From contig NZ_KB906263.1 of the NCBI RefSeq assembly GCF_000381265.1, positions 124,001 through 188,000 of the forward strand: DNA of 64,000 bases, written 5' to 3'. Each line of letters starts with the position of its first letter. Within the stretch, counting starts at the first letter, position 1. This DNA comes from Curvibacter lanceolatus ATCC 14669. Its GTDB lineage: Bacteria; Pseudomonadota; Gammaproteobacteria; Burkholderiales; Burkholderiaceae_C. Positions 45,754 through 55,480 of the stretch are shown one piece after another. The position numbers and the translations under genes are program-made. Below the pieces are notes generated by a model, which was not told the DNA's origin, made no database searches, and saw only the letters and a program-made list of their open reading frames with translations.

Positions 45754-46794
45754 ATGCGCACCACCATCTCCACCTGGGCCCGCCGACTGGGCCTGTTCGG
45801 CACCGTGCTGGCCACCGCCCTGGCCGCCTCGCCCGCCCTGGCCAAGACCGAACTGCTGGTCTACACCGCCCTGGAAGCCGACCAGATCAAGGCCTACAAG
45901 AGCGCCTTCGAGCAGGACCACCCCGAGATCGAACTCAAGTTCGTGCGCGACAGCACCGGCATCGTCACCGCCCGCCTGCTGGCCGAAAAAGCCAATCCGC
46001 AGGCTGACGTGGTGTGGGGCCTGGCCGCCACCTCGCTGATGCTGCTGGACAAGGAGAACATGCTGCAGCCCTACGCCCCCAAGGGCCTGGAGGCCGTGCG
46101 CGCCAACATGCGCGACCCGCGCGCCACCCCCACCTGGGTGGGCATGGACCTGTGGTCCTCGGCCGTGTGCTTCAACACCGTGGAAGCCGCCAAGCGCAAG
46201 CTGCCCACCCCCACCAGCTGGGCCGACCTGACCAAGCCTGAATTCAAGGGCACCCTGACCATGCCGCACCCCGCCTCCAGCGGCACCGGCTTTCTGATGG
46301 TCTCGGCCTGGCTGCAGATGATGGGCGAGGAAAAAGGCTGGGCCTTCATGGACGCCCTGCACCAGAACATGGGCGTGTACACCCACAGCGGCTCCAAGCC
46401 CTGCCGCCAGGCCGGCGCCGGCGAGTTCCCGGTGGGCCTGAGCTTCGAATACCGCGCCAACAAGACCAAGAAGGACGGCGCCCCGATCGACATCATCTTC
46501 CCCAAGGAAGGCCTGGGCTGGGACGTGGAAGCCACCGGCGTGATGAAGACCACCAAGAAGCTGGACGCCGCCAAGGCCCTGGCCGACTGGTCGGTGACCA
46601 AGAAGGCCAACGAACTGTACGCCGCCAACTTTGCCGTGCTGGCCCTGCCGCAGGTGCAGGAGCGCCTGGAGTTCGTGCCCTCCGACCTGGAAAAGATGCT
46701 GGCCAAGAACGACTTCGTCTGGGCTGCCGCCAACCGCGACCGCATCCTGACCGAGTGGGCCCGCCGCTACGAAGCCAAGGCTGAGAAGAAGTAA
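45754..46794 (+). CDS. 2-aminoethylphosphonate ABC transporter binding protein (PhnS-like)
   Basis: 346 residues. A signal peptide ends at SPALA (~27). The mature part is an Fe3+/AEP-type solute-binding protein (KTELLVYTALEADQIKAYKS, ADVVWGLAATSLMLLDKE). By recall and gene context it matches the putative AEP-binding family found next to phnX or phnW genes. ATG 45754 is preferred (AGGAC upstream) over ATG 45721. It is the first gene of a five-gene operon ending with phnX. Confidence 0.82.
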   Translation: MRTTISTWARRLGLFGTVLATALAASPALAKTELLVYTALEADQIKAYKSAFEQDHPEIELKFVRDSTGIVTARLLAEKANPQADVVWGLAATSLMLLDKENMLQPYAPKGLEAVRANMRDPRATPTWVGMDLWSSAVCFNTVEAAKRKLPTPTSWADLTKPEFKGTLTMPHPASSGTGFLMVSAWLQMMGEEKGWAFMDALHQNMGVYTHSGSKPCRQAGAGEFPVGLSFEYRANKTKKDGAPIDIIFPKEGLGWDVEATGVMKTTKKLDAAKALADWSVTKKANELYAANFAVLALPQVQERLEFVPSDLEKMLAKNDFVWAAANRDRILTEWARRYEAKAEKK

Positions 46795-46830
46795 TCCCGC
46801 CCAGACCCTTGCCTGAGATCCGAGCCCCGC

Positions 46831-47936
<1,106 letters not shown>

Positions 47937-47940
<4 letters not shown>

Positions 47941-49646
47941 GCACGCTGCCCCTGACCCAGGCCCCAGCGTCAGCGCCCCCTGCGGCCACGGCCACGCCCG
48001 AAAAGCCCTGGTTGGCCGCCCTGCTGGGCGGGGCCTTGCTGCTGCTGGCCGTGGGCATTGCCCTGCCGGTGTTGGCCCTGCTGGGCATGAGCCTGTGGGG
48101 CAGCTCGGGCGAGTTCGTGGGCTTGGCCCACTTTGCCGCCTATGCCCGCAGCCCGAATGTGCTGAGCTCGCTGTTCAACAGCCTGTGGCTGTCGGCCCTG
48201 AGCGCCAGCGTGTGCGTGCTGCTGGCCTATGGCTATGCCTATGCGCTGACCCAGTCCTGCGTGCGCGGCGCGCGGCTGTTCCGCGCCGTGGCCCTGATCC
48301 CGCTGCTGGCGCCCTCGCTGCTGATGGCCATCAGCCTGATCTACCTGTTCGGCAACCAGGGCCTGCTCAAGGGTGCGCTGCTGGGGCTGCCGGCCTACGG
48401 GCCCTTCGGCATCGTCACCGGCTCGGTGCTATGGACCTTTCCGCACGCCCTGCTGATCCTCAGCACCGCGCTGGCCACCAGCGATGCTCGACTGATCGAG
48501 GCCGCCACCACCCTGGGCGCCAGCCGCTGGCGCGTGTTCTGCCAGGTCACGCTGCCGGGCAGCCGCTATGGGCTCATGATTTCGTGGATCGTGGTGTTCG
48601 TGCTGGTGATCACCGACTTCGGCGTGCCCAAGGTGATCGGGGGCAACACCCAGGTGCTGGCCACCGACATCTACAAGCAGGTGATCGGCCAGCAGAACCT
48701 GCCCATGGGGGCGGTGGTGGCGCTGATCCTGCTGCTGCCGGCGGCCCTGGCCTTTGCCGCCGAACAGCACCTGCGCGCGCGCCAGAGCGCCAGCCTGGGG
48801 GTGCGCTCGGTGCCCTACCAGCCGCAGCCCCAGCCGGGGCTGGACCGCGCCCTGTTCGCCTACTGCGCCCTGATCGCCCTGGCCCTGCTGGGCGTGCTGG
48901 CGGTGGCCGTGTTCGCCTCGCTGGCCAGCTTCTGGCCCTACAACCTCACGCCCTCGTTCAAGAACTACGACTTCGACATGATGGACGGCGGCGGCTGGGC
49001 CAGCTACGGCAACTCGCTGCGCATGGCCGCCGGCACCGCCGTGCTGGGCAGCGCGCTGAGCTTTCTGACCGCCTACCTGGTCGAGAAGCCACGCGCCTTT
49101 GCCACGGCGCGCCAGGTGCTCAACGGCATCGCCTCGGTGCCCATGGCCGTGCCGGGCCTGGCGCTCGGCCTGGGCTACATCCTGTTCTTCAACGCCGGCT
49201 GGAACCCCTTGCACGGCCTGTACGGCAGCCTGACGCTGATGAGCCTCTGCACCGTGGCGCATTGTTTCTCGGTGGCCCACATCACGCAGCTGACCGCGCT
49301 GCGCCAGCTCGACCGCGAGTACGAGCTGGTGGCCGAATCGCTGGGCGTGCCCTTCTGGAAGACGCTGTGGCGCGTGCACCTGCCGGTGTGCCTGCCCGCG
49401 CTGCTGCAGGTGGCGGGCTACTTCTTCGTGAGCGCCATGACCACCGTGTCGGCCGTGGTCTTCATCTACTCGCCCGAGACCACCCTGGCCTCGCTGGCCG
49501 TGCTGGCCATGGACGACGCGGGCGACATCGCCCCGGCTGCGGCCATGGCCACGCTGATCTTCATCAGCGCTGGCCTGGGCCGCGCCCTGCTGGGGGCGCT
49601 GGAGCGCCTGCTGGTGACGCGCACCCAGCGCTGGAGACGCCGTTGA
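47937..49646 (+). CDS. 2-aminoethylphosphonate ABC transporter permease, fused two-domain form
   Basis: 569 residues with about 12 TM helices in two halves. Each half has an EAA loop (IEAATTLGASRWRVFCQVTL and LVAESLGVPFWKTLWRVHLP) that docks onto the ATPase. This is the single-chain arrangement of the PhnU/PhnV pair, as in Fe3+-type importers. The ATG at 47937 overlaps the ATPase stop (ATGA). Confidence 0.87.
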
Positions 49647-49808
49647 CGCGCCACAGCCCGACCCCCGACAGCAGCTGAACGGCCGCAGCCTCCCCCACGC
49701 TGAGCCCCCCCGTTGCCCGCGAATGTCCGCCAATGCCCGTTGAATTGGCCGGCAGGGGCGTGCTCGGCCCATCCCTTTGTTCACAACCCTCAACCTGTCC
49801 ACTTCACC

Positions 49809-50936
49809 ATGAACAACAACCCCGAATCCTGTGACCTGCTCGTGGTCGGCGCCGGCATTGTCGGCCTGGCCCACGCCTACTGGGCGGCCCAACGCGGCCT
49901 CAAGGTGGTGGTGGTGGAGCGCGATGCCCAGTGCATCGGCGCCTCCATCCGCAACTTCGGCTTTGTCACCATCACCGGCCAGAAGGCCGGCGCCAGCTGG
50001 GGCCGCGCCCTGCGCTCGCGCCAGGTGTGGGCCGAGGTGGCCCCCCAGGCCGGCATCGAGGTGCTGCACCAGGGCCTGTGGCTGCGCGCCCAGCGGCCCG
50101 CCTCGCATGCCGTGCTCGAGGCCTTCATGCGCACCGAGATGGGTGAGCACTGCGAGCTGCTGAGCCCGGCCGAAGCCGCGCGCCGCCACCCGGCGCTGCA
50201 GACCGAGGGCCTGCAATCGGTGCTGTACAGCCCGCACGAGCTGCGCGTGGAGTCGCGCAGCGCGATCCCGCAACTCACGCAGTGGCTGGCCGAGGTGCTG
50301 GGCGTGCAGTTCCGCTTCGGCGAGACGGTGCAGTCGGTGCAGACGCCGGTGGTCGAGACCTCGCGCGGGCGCTACCGGGCCGAGCGCGTGGTGGTGTGCA
50401 CCAATGCCGAACTCAACGGCCTGTTCGCCCCGCAATGGACGCCGCACCAGATCCGCCTGTGCCAGCTGCAGATGCTGCGCGTGCAGCCCCAGCCCGGCTT
50501 CAAGCTGCAGGGCTCGGTGATGGGCGACCTGAGCCTGGTGCGCTACGAGGGCTATTCCGAGCTGCCCGAAGCCCAGGCGCTGCGCGAGCAACTGCTGCGC
50601 GAAGAGGGCTTGAGCCTGCAGCACGGCATCCACCTGATCGTGGTGCAGAGCGCCGACGGCTCGCTGGTGGTGGGTGACTCGCACCACTACGGGCCGGTGC
50701 TGCCGCCCTTCGCGCTCGAAGCGGTGGACCAGCTCATCCTGCGCCACCTGCGCGAGGCCTTGCACCTGAGCCAGGCCGAGGTGACCGAACGCTGGGTGGG
50801 CACCTACCCGTCCTCGGCCACCGAGCCCTGCATCGTGCAGGCCCCCGACGCCCACACCCGCCTGGTGACCGTGACCAGCGGCACCGGCGCCAGCACCGCC
50901 TTCGGCCTGGCCGAAGAAGTCTTCAACGCCTGGTGA
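49809..50936 (+). CDS. FAD-dependent oxidoreductase of phosphonate clusters (TIGR03364-like)
   Basis: 375 residues of the DAO/glycine-oxidase superfamily. The N-terminal Rossmann motif is LLVVGAGIVGLAHAYWAAQ with Glu in VVVVERD. The C-terminal substrate half includes RWVGTYPSS and VTSGTGASTAFGLAEE. This subfamily recurs beside phosphonatase genes. Published work on related recurrent FAD enzymes reports oxidation of AEP-type amines. Here it would give phosphonoacetaldehyde for PhnX in place of the PhnW transaminase, which is absent (inference). Start 49809 is chosen over the longer frame from 49713. Confidence 0.82.
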   Translation: MNNNPESCDLLVVGAGIVGLAHAYWAAQRGLKVVVVERDAQCIGASIRNFGFVTITGQKAGASWGRALRSRQVWAEVAPQAGIEVLHQGLWLRAQRPASHAVLEAFMRTEMGEHCELLSPAEAARRHPALQTEGLQSVLYSPHELRVESRSAIPQLTQWLAEVLGVQFRFGETVQSVQTPVVETSRGRYRAERVVVCTNAELNGLFAPQWTPHQIRLCQLQMLRVQPQPGFKLQGSVMGDLSLVRYEGYSELPEAQALREQLLREEGLSLQHGIHLIVVQSADGSLVVGDSHHYGPVLPPFALEAVDQLILRHLREALHLSQAEVTERWVGTYPSSATEPCIVQAPDAHTRLVTVTSGTGASTAFGLAEEVFNAW

Positions 50937-50955
50937 ACCCCACCGGAGGTAGCGC

Positions 50956-51774
50956 ATGAACCACCCCTCTCTTCCCCTGCAAGCCGTCGTGTTCGACTGG
51001 GCCGGCACCGTGATCGACTTCGGCAGCCTGGCCCCCATGGACGCCTTTGTGCAGCTGTTTGCCCGCTACGGCGTGCGCATCGACGTGGCCGAGGCGCGCG
51101 TGCCCATGGGCCTGGCCAAGTGGGACCACATCCACGCCCTGGGCCATGCCCCCCGCATCGCGGCAGAGTGGCAGCGCGTGCACGGCCGCCCCTTTGACGA
51201 CGCCGACTGCGACACGCTGTACGAGGTCTTCACGCCCATGAACGCCGCCAGCGTGCGCGACCATGCGCAGCTGATCCCGGGTGCGCTGGCCACCGTGCAG
51301 GCGCTGCGCGCACGCGGCCTGAAGATCGGCTCGACCACCGGCTACAACCGCCCCATCATGGCCGTGGTGCAGCCCCTGGCCGCGGCCCAGGGCTACACGC
51401 CCGACAACCTGGTCTGCGCGGGCGACATGGTCAGCGCCCGGCCCGGCCCGCTGATGATGGTGCGCACCCTGTCCGACCTGCAGGTGTGGCCGCCCGCGGC
51501 CGTGGTCAAGGTGGACGACACCGTGCCGGGCCTGCAGGAGGGCCGCGCCATCGGCTGCTGGGTGGTGGGCCTGGCCATCAGTGGCAACACCCTGGGCCTG
51601 AACGAAGCCCAGTGGCAGGCCACCCCGCCCGCCGAGCAACAGGCCCTGCGCGAACAGGCCACCGCCGAGCTGCTGGCCGGCGGCGCGCACTATGTGATCG
51701 ACAGCGTGGCCGACCTGCTCCCGGTGCTGGACGCCATCGAAGCCCGCATGGCACGGGGCGAACAGCCCGACTGA
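50956..51774 (+). CDS. phnX: Phosphonoacetaldehyde hydrolase (phosphonatase)
   Basis: 272-residue HAD-family enzyme that splits phosphonoacetaldehyde into acetaldehyde and phosphate. The nucleophile Asp is in VVFDWAGTVIDFG (~14). The cap-domain Schiff-base Lys is in PMGLAKWDHI (~55), diagnostic for true PhnX against mere HAD relatives. KIGSTTGYNRPIM and VKVDDTVPGLQEGR are also present. The start has GGAGG about 7 bp upstream. It is the last gene of the AEP operon. Confidence 0.93.
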   Translation: MNHPSLPLQAVVFDWAGTVIDFGSLAPMDAFVQLFARYGVRIDVAEARVPMGLAKWDHIHALGHAPRIAAEWQRVHGRPFDDADCDTLYEVFTPMNAASVRDHAQLIPGALATVQALRARGLKIGSTTGYNRPIMAVVQPLAAAQGYTPDNLVCAGDMVSARPGPLMMVRTLSDLQVWPPAAVVKVDDTVPGLQEGRAIGCWVVGLAISGNTLGLNEAQWQATPPAEQQALREQATAELLAGGAHYVIDSVADLLPVLDAIEARMARGEQPD

Positions 51775-51783
51775 CGCCCACCG

Positions 51784-51798
51784 AGGGGCAGCGCCCCT
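51784..51798. terminator. Short hairpin between convergent phnX and binding-protein genes
   Basis: AGGGGC (51784-51789) and GCCCCT (51793-51798) form a perfect 6-bp stem with a 3-nt loop, 10 bp after the phnX stop. There is no T-run, so termination is only possible. Confidence 0.3.
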
Positions 51799-51823
51799 GG
51801 CAAAGCCTGCGTGCCTTGCGCCC

Positions 51824-52726
51824 TCACCAGCTGGCGCGGTATTGCATGCGCTCCTGCCGCCCCAAGGCGGCCGGCAGGTAGCGCCGGCGCAGGGCGGCCA
51901 CGGTCAGCATGCCCTGGCGGTCCACCGCCAGATCCGGCGTCAGGCCATGGGTCGGGTCCATCAGCAGGCCGTAGGCGGCCCGGGCCAGCGCCGGGTCCAG
52001 GCCTGGCACGTGGGCCTGCAACAAGGCGCACGCAGCGGCCGGCTGACGCCGACACCAGGCCAGTCCTTGGCGGTACGCCTGCAAAAAGGCCTTGAGTTCA
52101 ACCGGGTGCTGCTCGGCCCAGGCCTGGCGCGTGGCGCCCACCGTGCCCTGGTAGTGGGGCAAGGCGTCGGCCGAACGGGCCAGCACCCGGCAGCCCTGCT
52201 GGGCTGCCAGCAGCTCGTACGGGGTGCGCAGCAAGGTGGCGGCGCAGCGCCCGGCCAGCAGCGCCTGGTAGCGCTGCTCGGTGCTGCCCTGCGGCTCGAT
52301 GTGCAGCGAATCCTTCGGCAGGCCCGCCCGTGCCAGCAGCTCGTACAGCACCAGCGCAAAGCCAGTGTCGGGCGCGTCCACCGCCAGCACCCGGCCCTGC
52401 AGATCGTCCAGCGTGCGGATGCCGGGCGCCGCCACCAGACTCAGAAAGCCGGCGTCGCCCCCCAGCACGATCACCGCATCGGGCTCACCCGGCACCGGCA
52501 CCTCGGCCAGGTTCTGCTGGTAGGCCACCACGTTGTCGGCGCTGACCAGGATCAGGGGGTAACGCCCCTCGGCAAAGCCCTGCATCATGGCGCGCGAACT
52601 GGGCGTCAGCGTGAGCTCGATGGCCAGCCCCCGCACTTCGAAAAAGCCTTGTTCGATGGCCGCCCACAGGGGCAGGTTCCAACCGCCATCGAACACACAC
52701 ACGGGCAAGGTCTGCAGCGTGCCCAT
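51824..52726 (-). CDS. NMT1/SsuA-like substrate-binding protein without visible signal peptide
   Basis: 300 residues with the fold of periplasmic ABC binding proteins of the NMT1/ThiY/SsuA type (FDGGWNLPLWAAIEQGFFE, YPLILVSADNVVAYQ, DLQGRVLAVDAPDTGF, LLAGRCAATLLRTPYELLAA). The N-terminus MGTLQTLPVCVFDGG enters the domain at once, so no secretion signal is seen. No ATPase or permease is nearby. It is the last gene of an operon with the dihaem cytochrome (4-bp gap) and the haem-barrel protein. It may be a cytoplasmic ligand sensor or chaperone, or may be secreted by an unseen route. Confidence 0.75.
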   Translation of the reverse strand: MGTLQTLPVCVFDGGWNLPLWAAIEQGFFEVRGLAIELTLTPSSRAMMQGFAEGRYPLILVSADNVVAYQQNLAEVPVPGEPDAVIVLGGDAGFLSLVAAPGIRTLDDLQGRVLAVDAPDTGFALVLYELLARAGLPKDSLHIEPQGSTEQRYQALLAGRCAATLLRTPYELLAAQQGCRVLARSADALPHYQGTVGATRQAWAEQHPVELKAFLQAYRQGLAWCRRQPAAACALLQAHVPGLDPALARAAYGLLMDPTHGLTPDLAVDRQGMLTVAALRRRYLPAALGRQERMQYRASW

Positions 52727-52730
52727 GGCT

Positions 52731-53360
52731 TCAGAGGGCCTGCAGGTACAAGGCCAGGTCGTGCACCTGCTCGGGCGTCAGCGGGCCGGCCTCAGCCGCC
52801 ATGGCCGCGCCATCGGCCTGGTCGTGGCCCTTGAACACCGCCAGTTGCTGGGCCAGGTAGCGGGCGTTCTGCCCGGCCAGACGCGGGATGGCGCCCAGGC
52901 CCTGGGCCTGCGCACCATGGCAGGCCACGCAGGCCAGCACGCCCCGGGCCGGCTCACCGGCCTGGAACAAGGCCTGGCCGCGCGCGTAGGCGGCCTGCTG
53001 CTCAGGGGTGCGGGCCGCAGCGCGGGCGGGTGCCGGCGGCTGGGCCGCGTAATAGGTGGCCAGCGACTGCAGGTCGGCCTCGCTGAGCCAGGAGGCCACG
53101 CCCCACATGAAGCGCTGGGCATTCAGGTTGGCGCGGCTGTGGTCGCGGTAGGCCTTCAGTTGCGCCAGCAGGTAGGCCTCGCTTTGCCCGGCCAGGCTGG
53201 GGAACTGGCCCGAATCGGTGCGCCCGCCCGGGCCGTGGCAGGTCACGCAGACCTGGCGCGCCAAGGCCGGGGCTTCGGGGCCCGGCACGGTCTGCGCTCC
53301 GGCCTGAGCCACCATCCAGGACAAGGCCATCGCGCCGGCGGCCAGAAAATGCTTTTTCAT
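52731..53360 (-). CDS. Dihaem c-type cytochrome (c4-like)
   Basis: 209 residues. Signal peptide MKKHFLAAGAMALSWMVAQA, then two cytochrome c domains with CVTCHGPGG (~40) and CVACHGAQA (~143), and axial Met candidates late in each domain. It is periplasmic. It lies beside the molybdenum hydroxylase genes, whose IorAB-type relatives pass electrons to cytochromes c, so it is the likely electron acceptor (inference). Start 53360 has AAGGGGG upstream. Confidence 0.9.
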   Translation of the reverse strand: MKKHFLAAGAMALSWMVAQAGAQTVPGPEAPALARQVCVTCHGPGGRTDSGQFPSLAGQSEAYLLAQLKAYRDHSRANLNAQRFMWGVASWLSEADLQSLATYYAAQPPAPARAAARTPEQQAAYARGQALFQAGEPARGVLACVACHGAQAQGLGAIPRLAGQNARYLAQQLAVFKGHDQADGAAMAAEAGPLTPEQVHDLALYLQAL

Positions 53361-53374
53361 AGGATGTGCCCCCT

Positions 53375-54748
53375 TCAGAACAGAAACCACAAACCCAGGA
53401 ACAGGGTGTTGTTGTCGGAGGGCTTGCGGCCCCGGCCATCGATGTTGGCCGTCGCACCATTCCACTTCAGGTAGCCGGTGTACTGCAGCATCAGGCGCAT
53501 CTGCGGGTTCAGGTTGTAGTCCAGCTCAGCGATGTAGCTGCGGGTATCGGGGCGGTCACTGACCGGGGCACCCGTGGCGCTGTCGCGCACCCGGCCGTAC
53601 AGGCCGGCATCGCGGCTGCCGCGCACGTCCACATAGGCCAGCGAGGCGCCATAGGTGCGCTCGTACAGGTAAGAGGCCTTGAGCCGCAGGGCCTGCAGGT
53701 GGTTGTCGGGGTGGCTGGCCGCGCCGCGGGCAAAGCTGGCGCGCAGGTTCTGCCGCTCATGGCCCAGCGAGCCCTGCAGCGAGAAGATCGACGGGTCGGA
53801 CAGGACCTGGTACTGCGCATCCAGCCCCAGGTCGGTGAAGCGGTCAGTGTCGCCGTGCGGCGTGCCGGGGTTGGGGTATTTGTCGGCCACCATGCCGTAG
53901 TGACCCAGCATCAGCGAATGCGCCCCCCATTCGCGGTTCCAGGCCAGGCGCCAATACGGGTTGTTGTAGCCGCGCAGGCGGTTCATGCTGTCCAGCGACA
54001 CCCCGGTGCTCAGCACCCGCCAGGTGTTGACCGCGCTGCCGTAGGTGCTGAGTTCGCCATACCACTGGCGATCCCACCAGGCGTAAGCCCCCAGGCCCAC
54101 CACCTTCTGGCCCAGCCCGCCGTCGAGCAGCATGCTGCCCATGGCCTGGGGCCGCGGCAGGTTGGAGCCCGTGAACGGGATGCCGCGCCACACCGGCGTG
54201 CTGTTCCACACGTCCTGCAGGGTCGGGTTGTTGTTCAGGTTGAAGCCCAGCACCAGGTCTTTGCCCCCGAGGCGCAGGCGCTGGATGGCGCGCAGGTCGA
54301 AGTCATGGATACCGGCATGCCCCACCGTGCCGCCGTCCTGGCCCGGTACGCGGTTGTTGTTGTAGGCCCACTGGGTGTAGCCGCCCACGTGGTCGTTGAT
54401 CTTGCCTGCGGCAAACACCGAGAGGCGGTCGAACTGCAGATCGCCTTCGTGCGGCATCAGCGTGCGGCCGCCCGCATCCTGCGACTGGGCCATCTGGGTC
54501 AGCGAGGCCTGCATCATCACCGCCAGCGGCACCGCCGCCCGCTCGCCCCAGGTGTAGCCGTTGAGCTTGAACTCGCGTCCAAAGGGCGTCAGCTCGGGGA
54601 AAGCGGTGTGGCAGGCCACGCAGTTCTCGCCGGTCTGGCGCGCAAAGGCGGGCACGGCCTGGGCTGGCGTCGCCAGCAAGGCGCACATCACCATGCCCCA
54701 AGCCACAAGGAAAGGACGGATCAAGGCAAAGGATGGCCGGTTTGGCAT
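53375..54748 (-). CDS. Outer-membrane beta-barrel protein with one N-terminal c-type haem motif
   Basis: 457 residues. Signal peptide ends near TPAQA (~32). ENCVACHTAF (CxxCH, ~43-47) follows, then TPFGREFKLNGYTWGE. About 380 residues of alternating strands rich in aromatic, Gly and Asn residues come next, ending in Phe (NNTLFLGLWFLF), the signature of an outer-membrane barrel. The family is widespread by recall but uncharacterised. It is the first gene of an operon with the dihaem cytochrome, divergent from the molybdenum hydroxylase. AGGAG lies 8 bp before the ATG at 54748. The 270-bp divergent region to 55019 must hold both promoters. Confidence 0.8.
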   Translation of the reverse strand: MPNRPSFALIRPFLVAWGMVMCALLATPAQAVPAFARQTGENCVACHTAFPELTPFGREFKLNGYTWGERAAVPLAVMMQASLTQMAQSQDAGGRTLMPHEGDLQFDRLSVFAAGKINDHVGGYTQWAYNNNRVPGQDGGTVGHAGIHDFDLRAIQRLRLGGKDLVLGFNLNNNPTLQDVWNSTPVWRGIPFTGSNLPRPQAMGSMLLDGGLGQKVVGLGAYAWWDRQWYGELSTYGSAVNTWRVLSTGVSLDSMNRLRGYNNPYWRLAWNREWGAHSLMLGHYGMVADKYPNPGTPHGDTDRFTDLGLDAQYQVLSDPSIFSLQGSLGHERQNLRASFARGAASHPDNHLQALRLKASYLYERTYGASLAYVDVRGSRDAGLYGRVRDSATGAPVSDRPDTRSYIAELDYNLNPQMRLMLQYTGYLKWNGATANIDGRGRKPSDNNTLFLGLWFLF

Positions 54749-55018
54749 GGGCTGCGCTCCTGTTGTTGCGCCAACGTCGTGACGCAGGGGGCAAGGATGC
54801 AAGCAGCAACAGCACCCATGACCCGGCATTTGCAAACAAGCGTTTCATGCACGTGGGCCCGGCCCGGTGCGACCGCCAGCGAAGCCGACGCCGGATTCGA
54901 CCCCGTGGTGACCCCCAAAGCACACACAAAGGTTTCGTGAAAAGGGGCAAAAGCACAAAATGTGACTTTGCGGCGGGCGTGGCCCGCCCCACCGAGCCCC
55001 CCAAGAGCAGGAGACACC

Positions 55019-55480
55019 ATGAAGCTGCGGGTCAATGACCACGAGACCGAATTCGATGCCCCGCCCGACATGCCCCTGCTGTGGGTGCTGCGCGATGAAC
55101 TGGGCCTGACCGGCACCAAGTTCGGCTGTGGCGTGGCGGCCTGCGGGGCCTGCACGGTGGAGGTCGATGGCGTGGCCATGCGCTCTTGCGTGGTGCCGGC
55201 CAGTGCGCTGGCCGGGCGCTCGGTGCGCACCATCGAGGGCTCGCCAGACCGCATCGTGGCGGCGCTGCAGGCGGCCTGGGTGCGGCACCAGACACCTCAG
55301 TGCGGCTACTGCCAGGGCGGCATGATCCTGGCGGCGGCCTCGCTGCTGCGGCAGAACCCGGCCCCCGGCGACGCCGACATCGACCAGGCCATCACCAACC
55401 TGTGCCGCTGCGGCACCTACCAACGCATCCGCGCCGCCATCCACGATGCGGCCAAAACCCTGCAGGGAGCCCGCGCATGA
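55019..55480 (+). CDS. 2Fe-2S small subunit of a molybdenum hydroxylase (IorA-like)
   Basis: 153 residues. A plant-type ferredoxin domain ([16 protein letters not shown]) and a C-terminal helical 2Fe-2S domain (CGYCQGGM and CRCGTYQRI) carry two clusters. It relays electrons from the molybdopterin subunit to an outside acceptor. It has no export signal of its own and probably travels with the Tat-targeted large subunit. GCAGGAGA precedes the ATG at 55019. It overlaps the large subunit by 4 nt. Confidence 0.92.
   Translation: MKLRVNDHETEFDAPPDMPLLWVLRDELGLTGTKFGCGVAACGACTVEVDGVAMRSCVVPASALAGRSVRTIEGSPDRIVAALQAAWVRHQTPQCGYCQGGMILAAASLLRQNPAPGDADIDQAITNLCRCGTYQRIRAAIHDAAKTLQGARA

Noticed and set aside
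54800..54960. Short direct similarity (ACAAGCGTTTCATG / ACAAAGGTTTCGTG) in the divergent region of the redox locus as paired operators
   Set aside because: Only about 11 of 14 bases agree and there is no symmetry; too weak to call.
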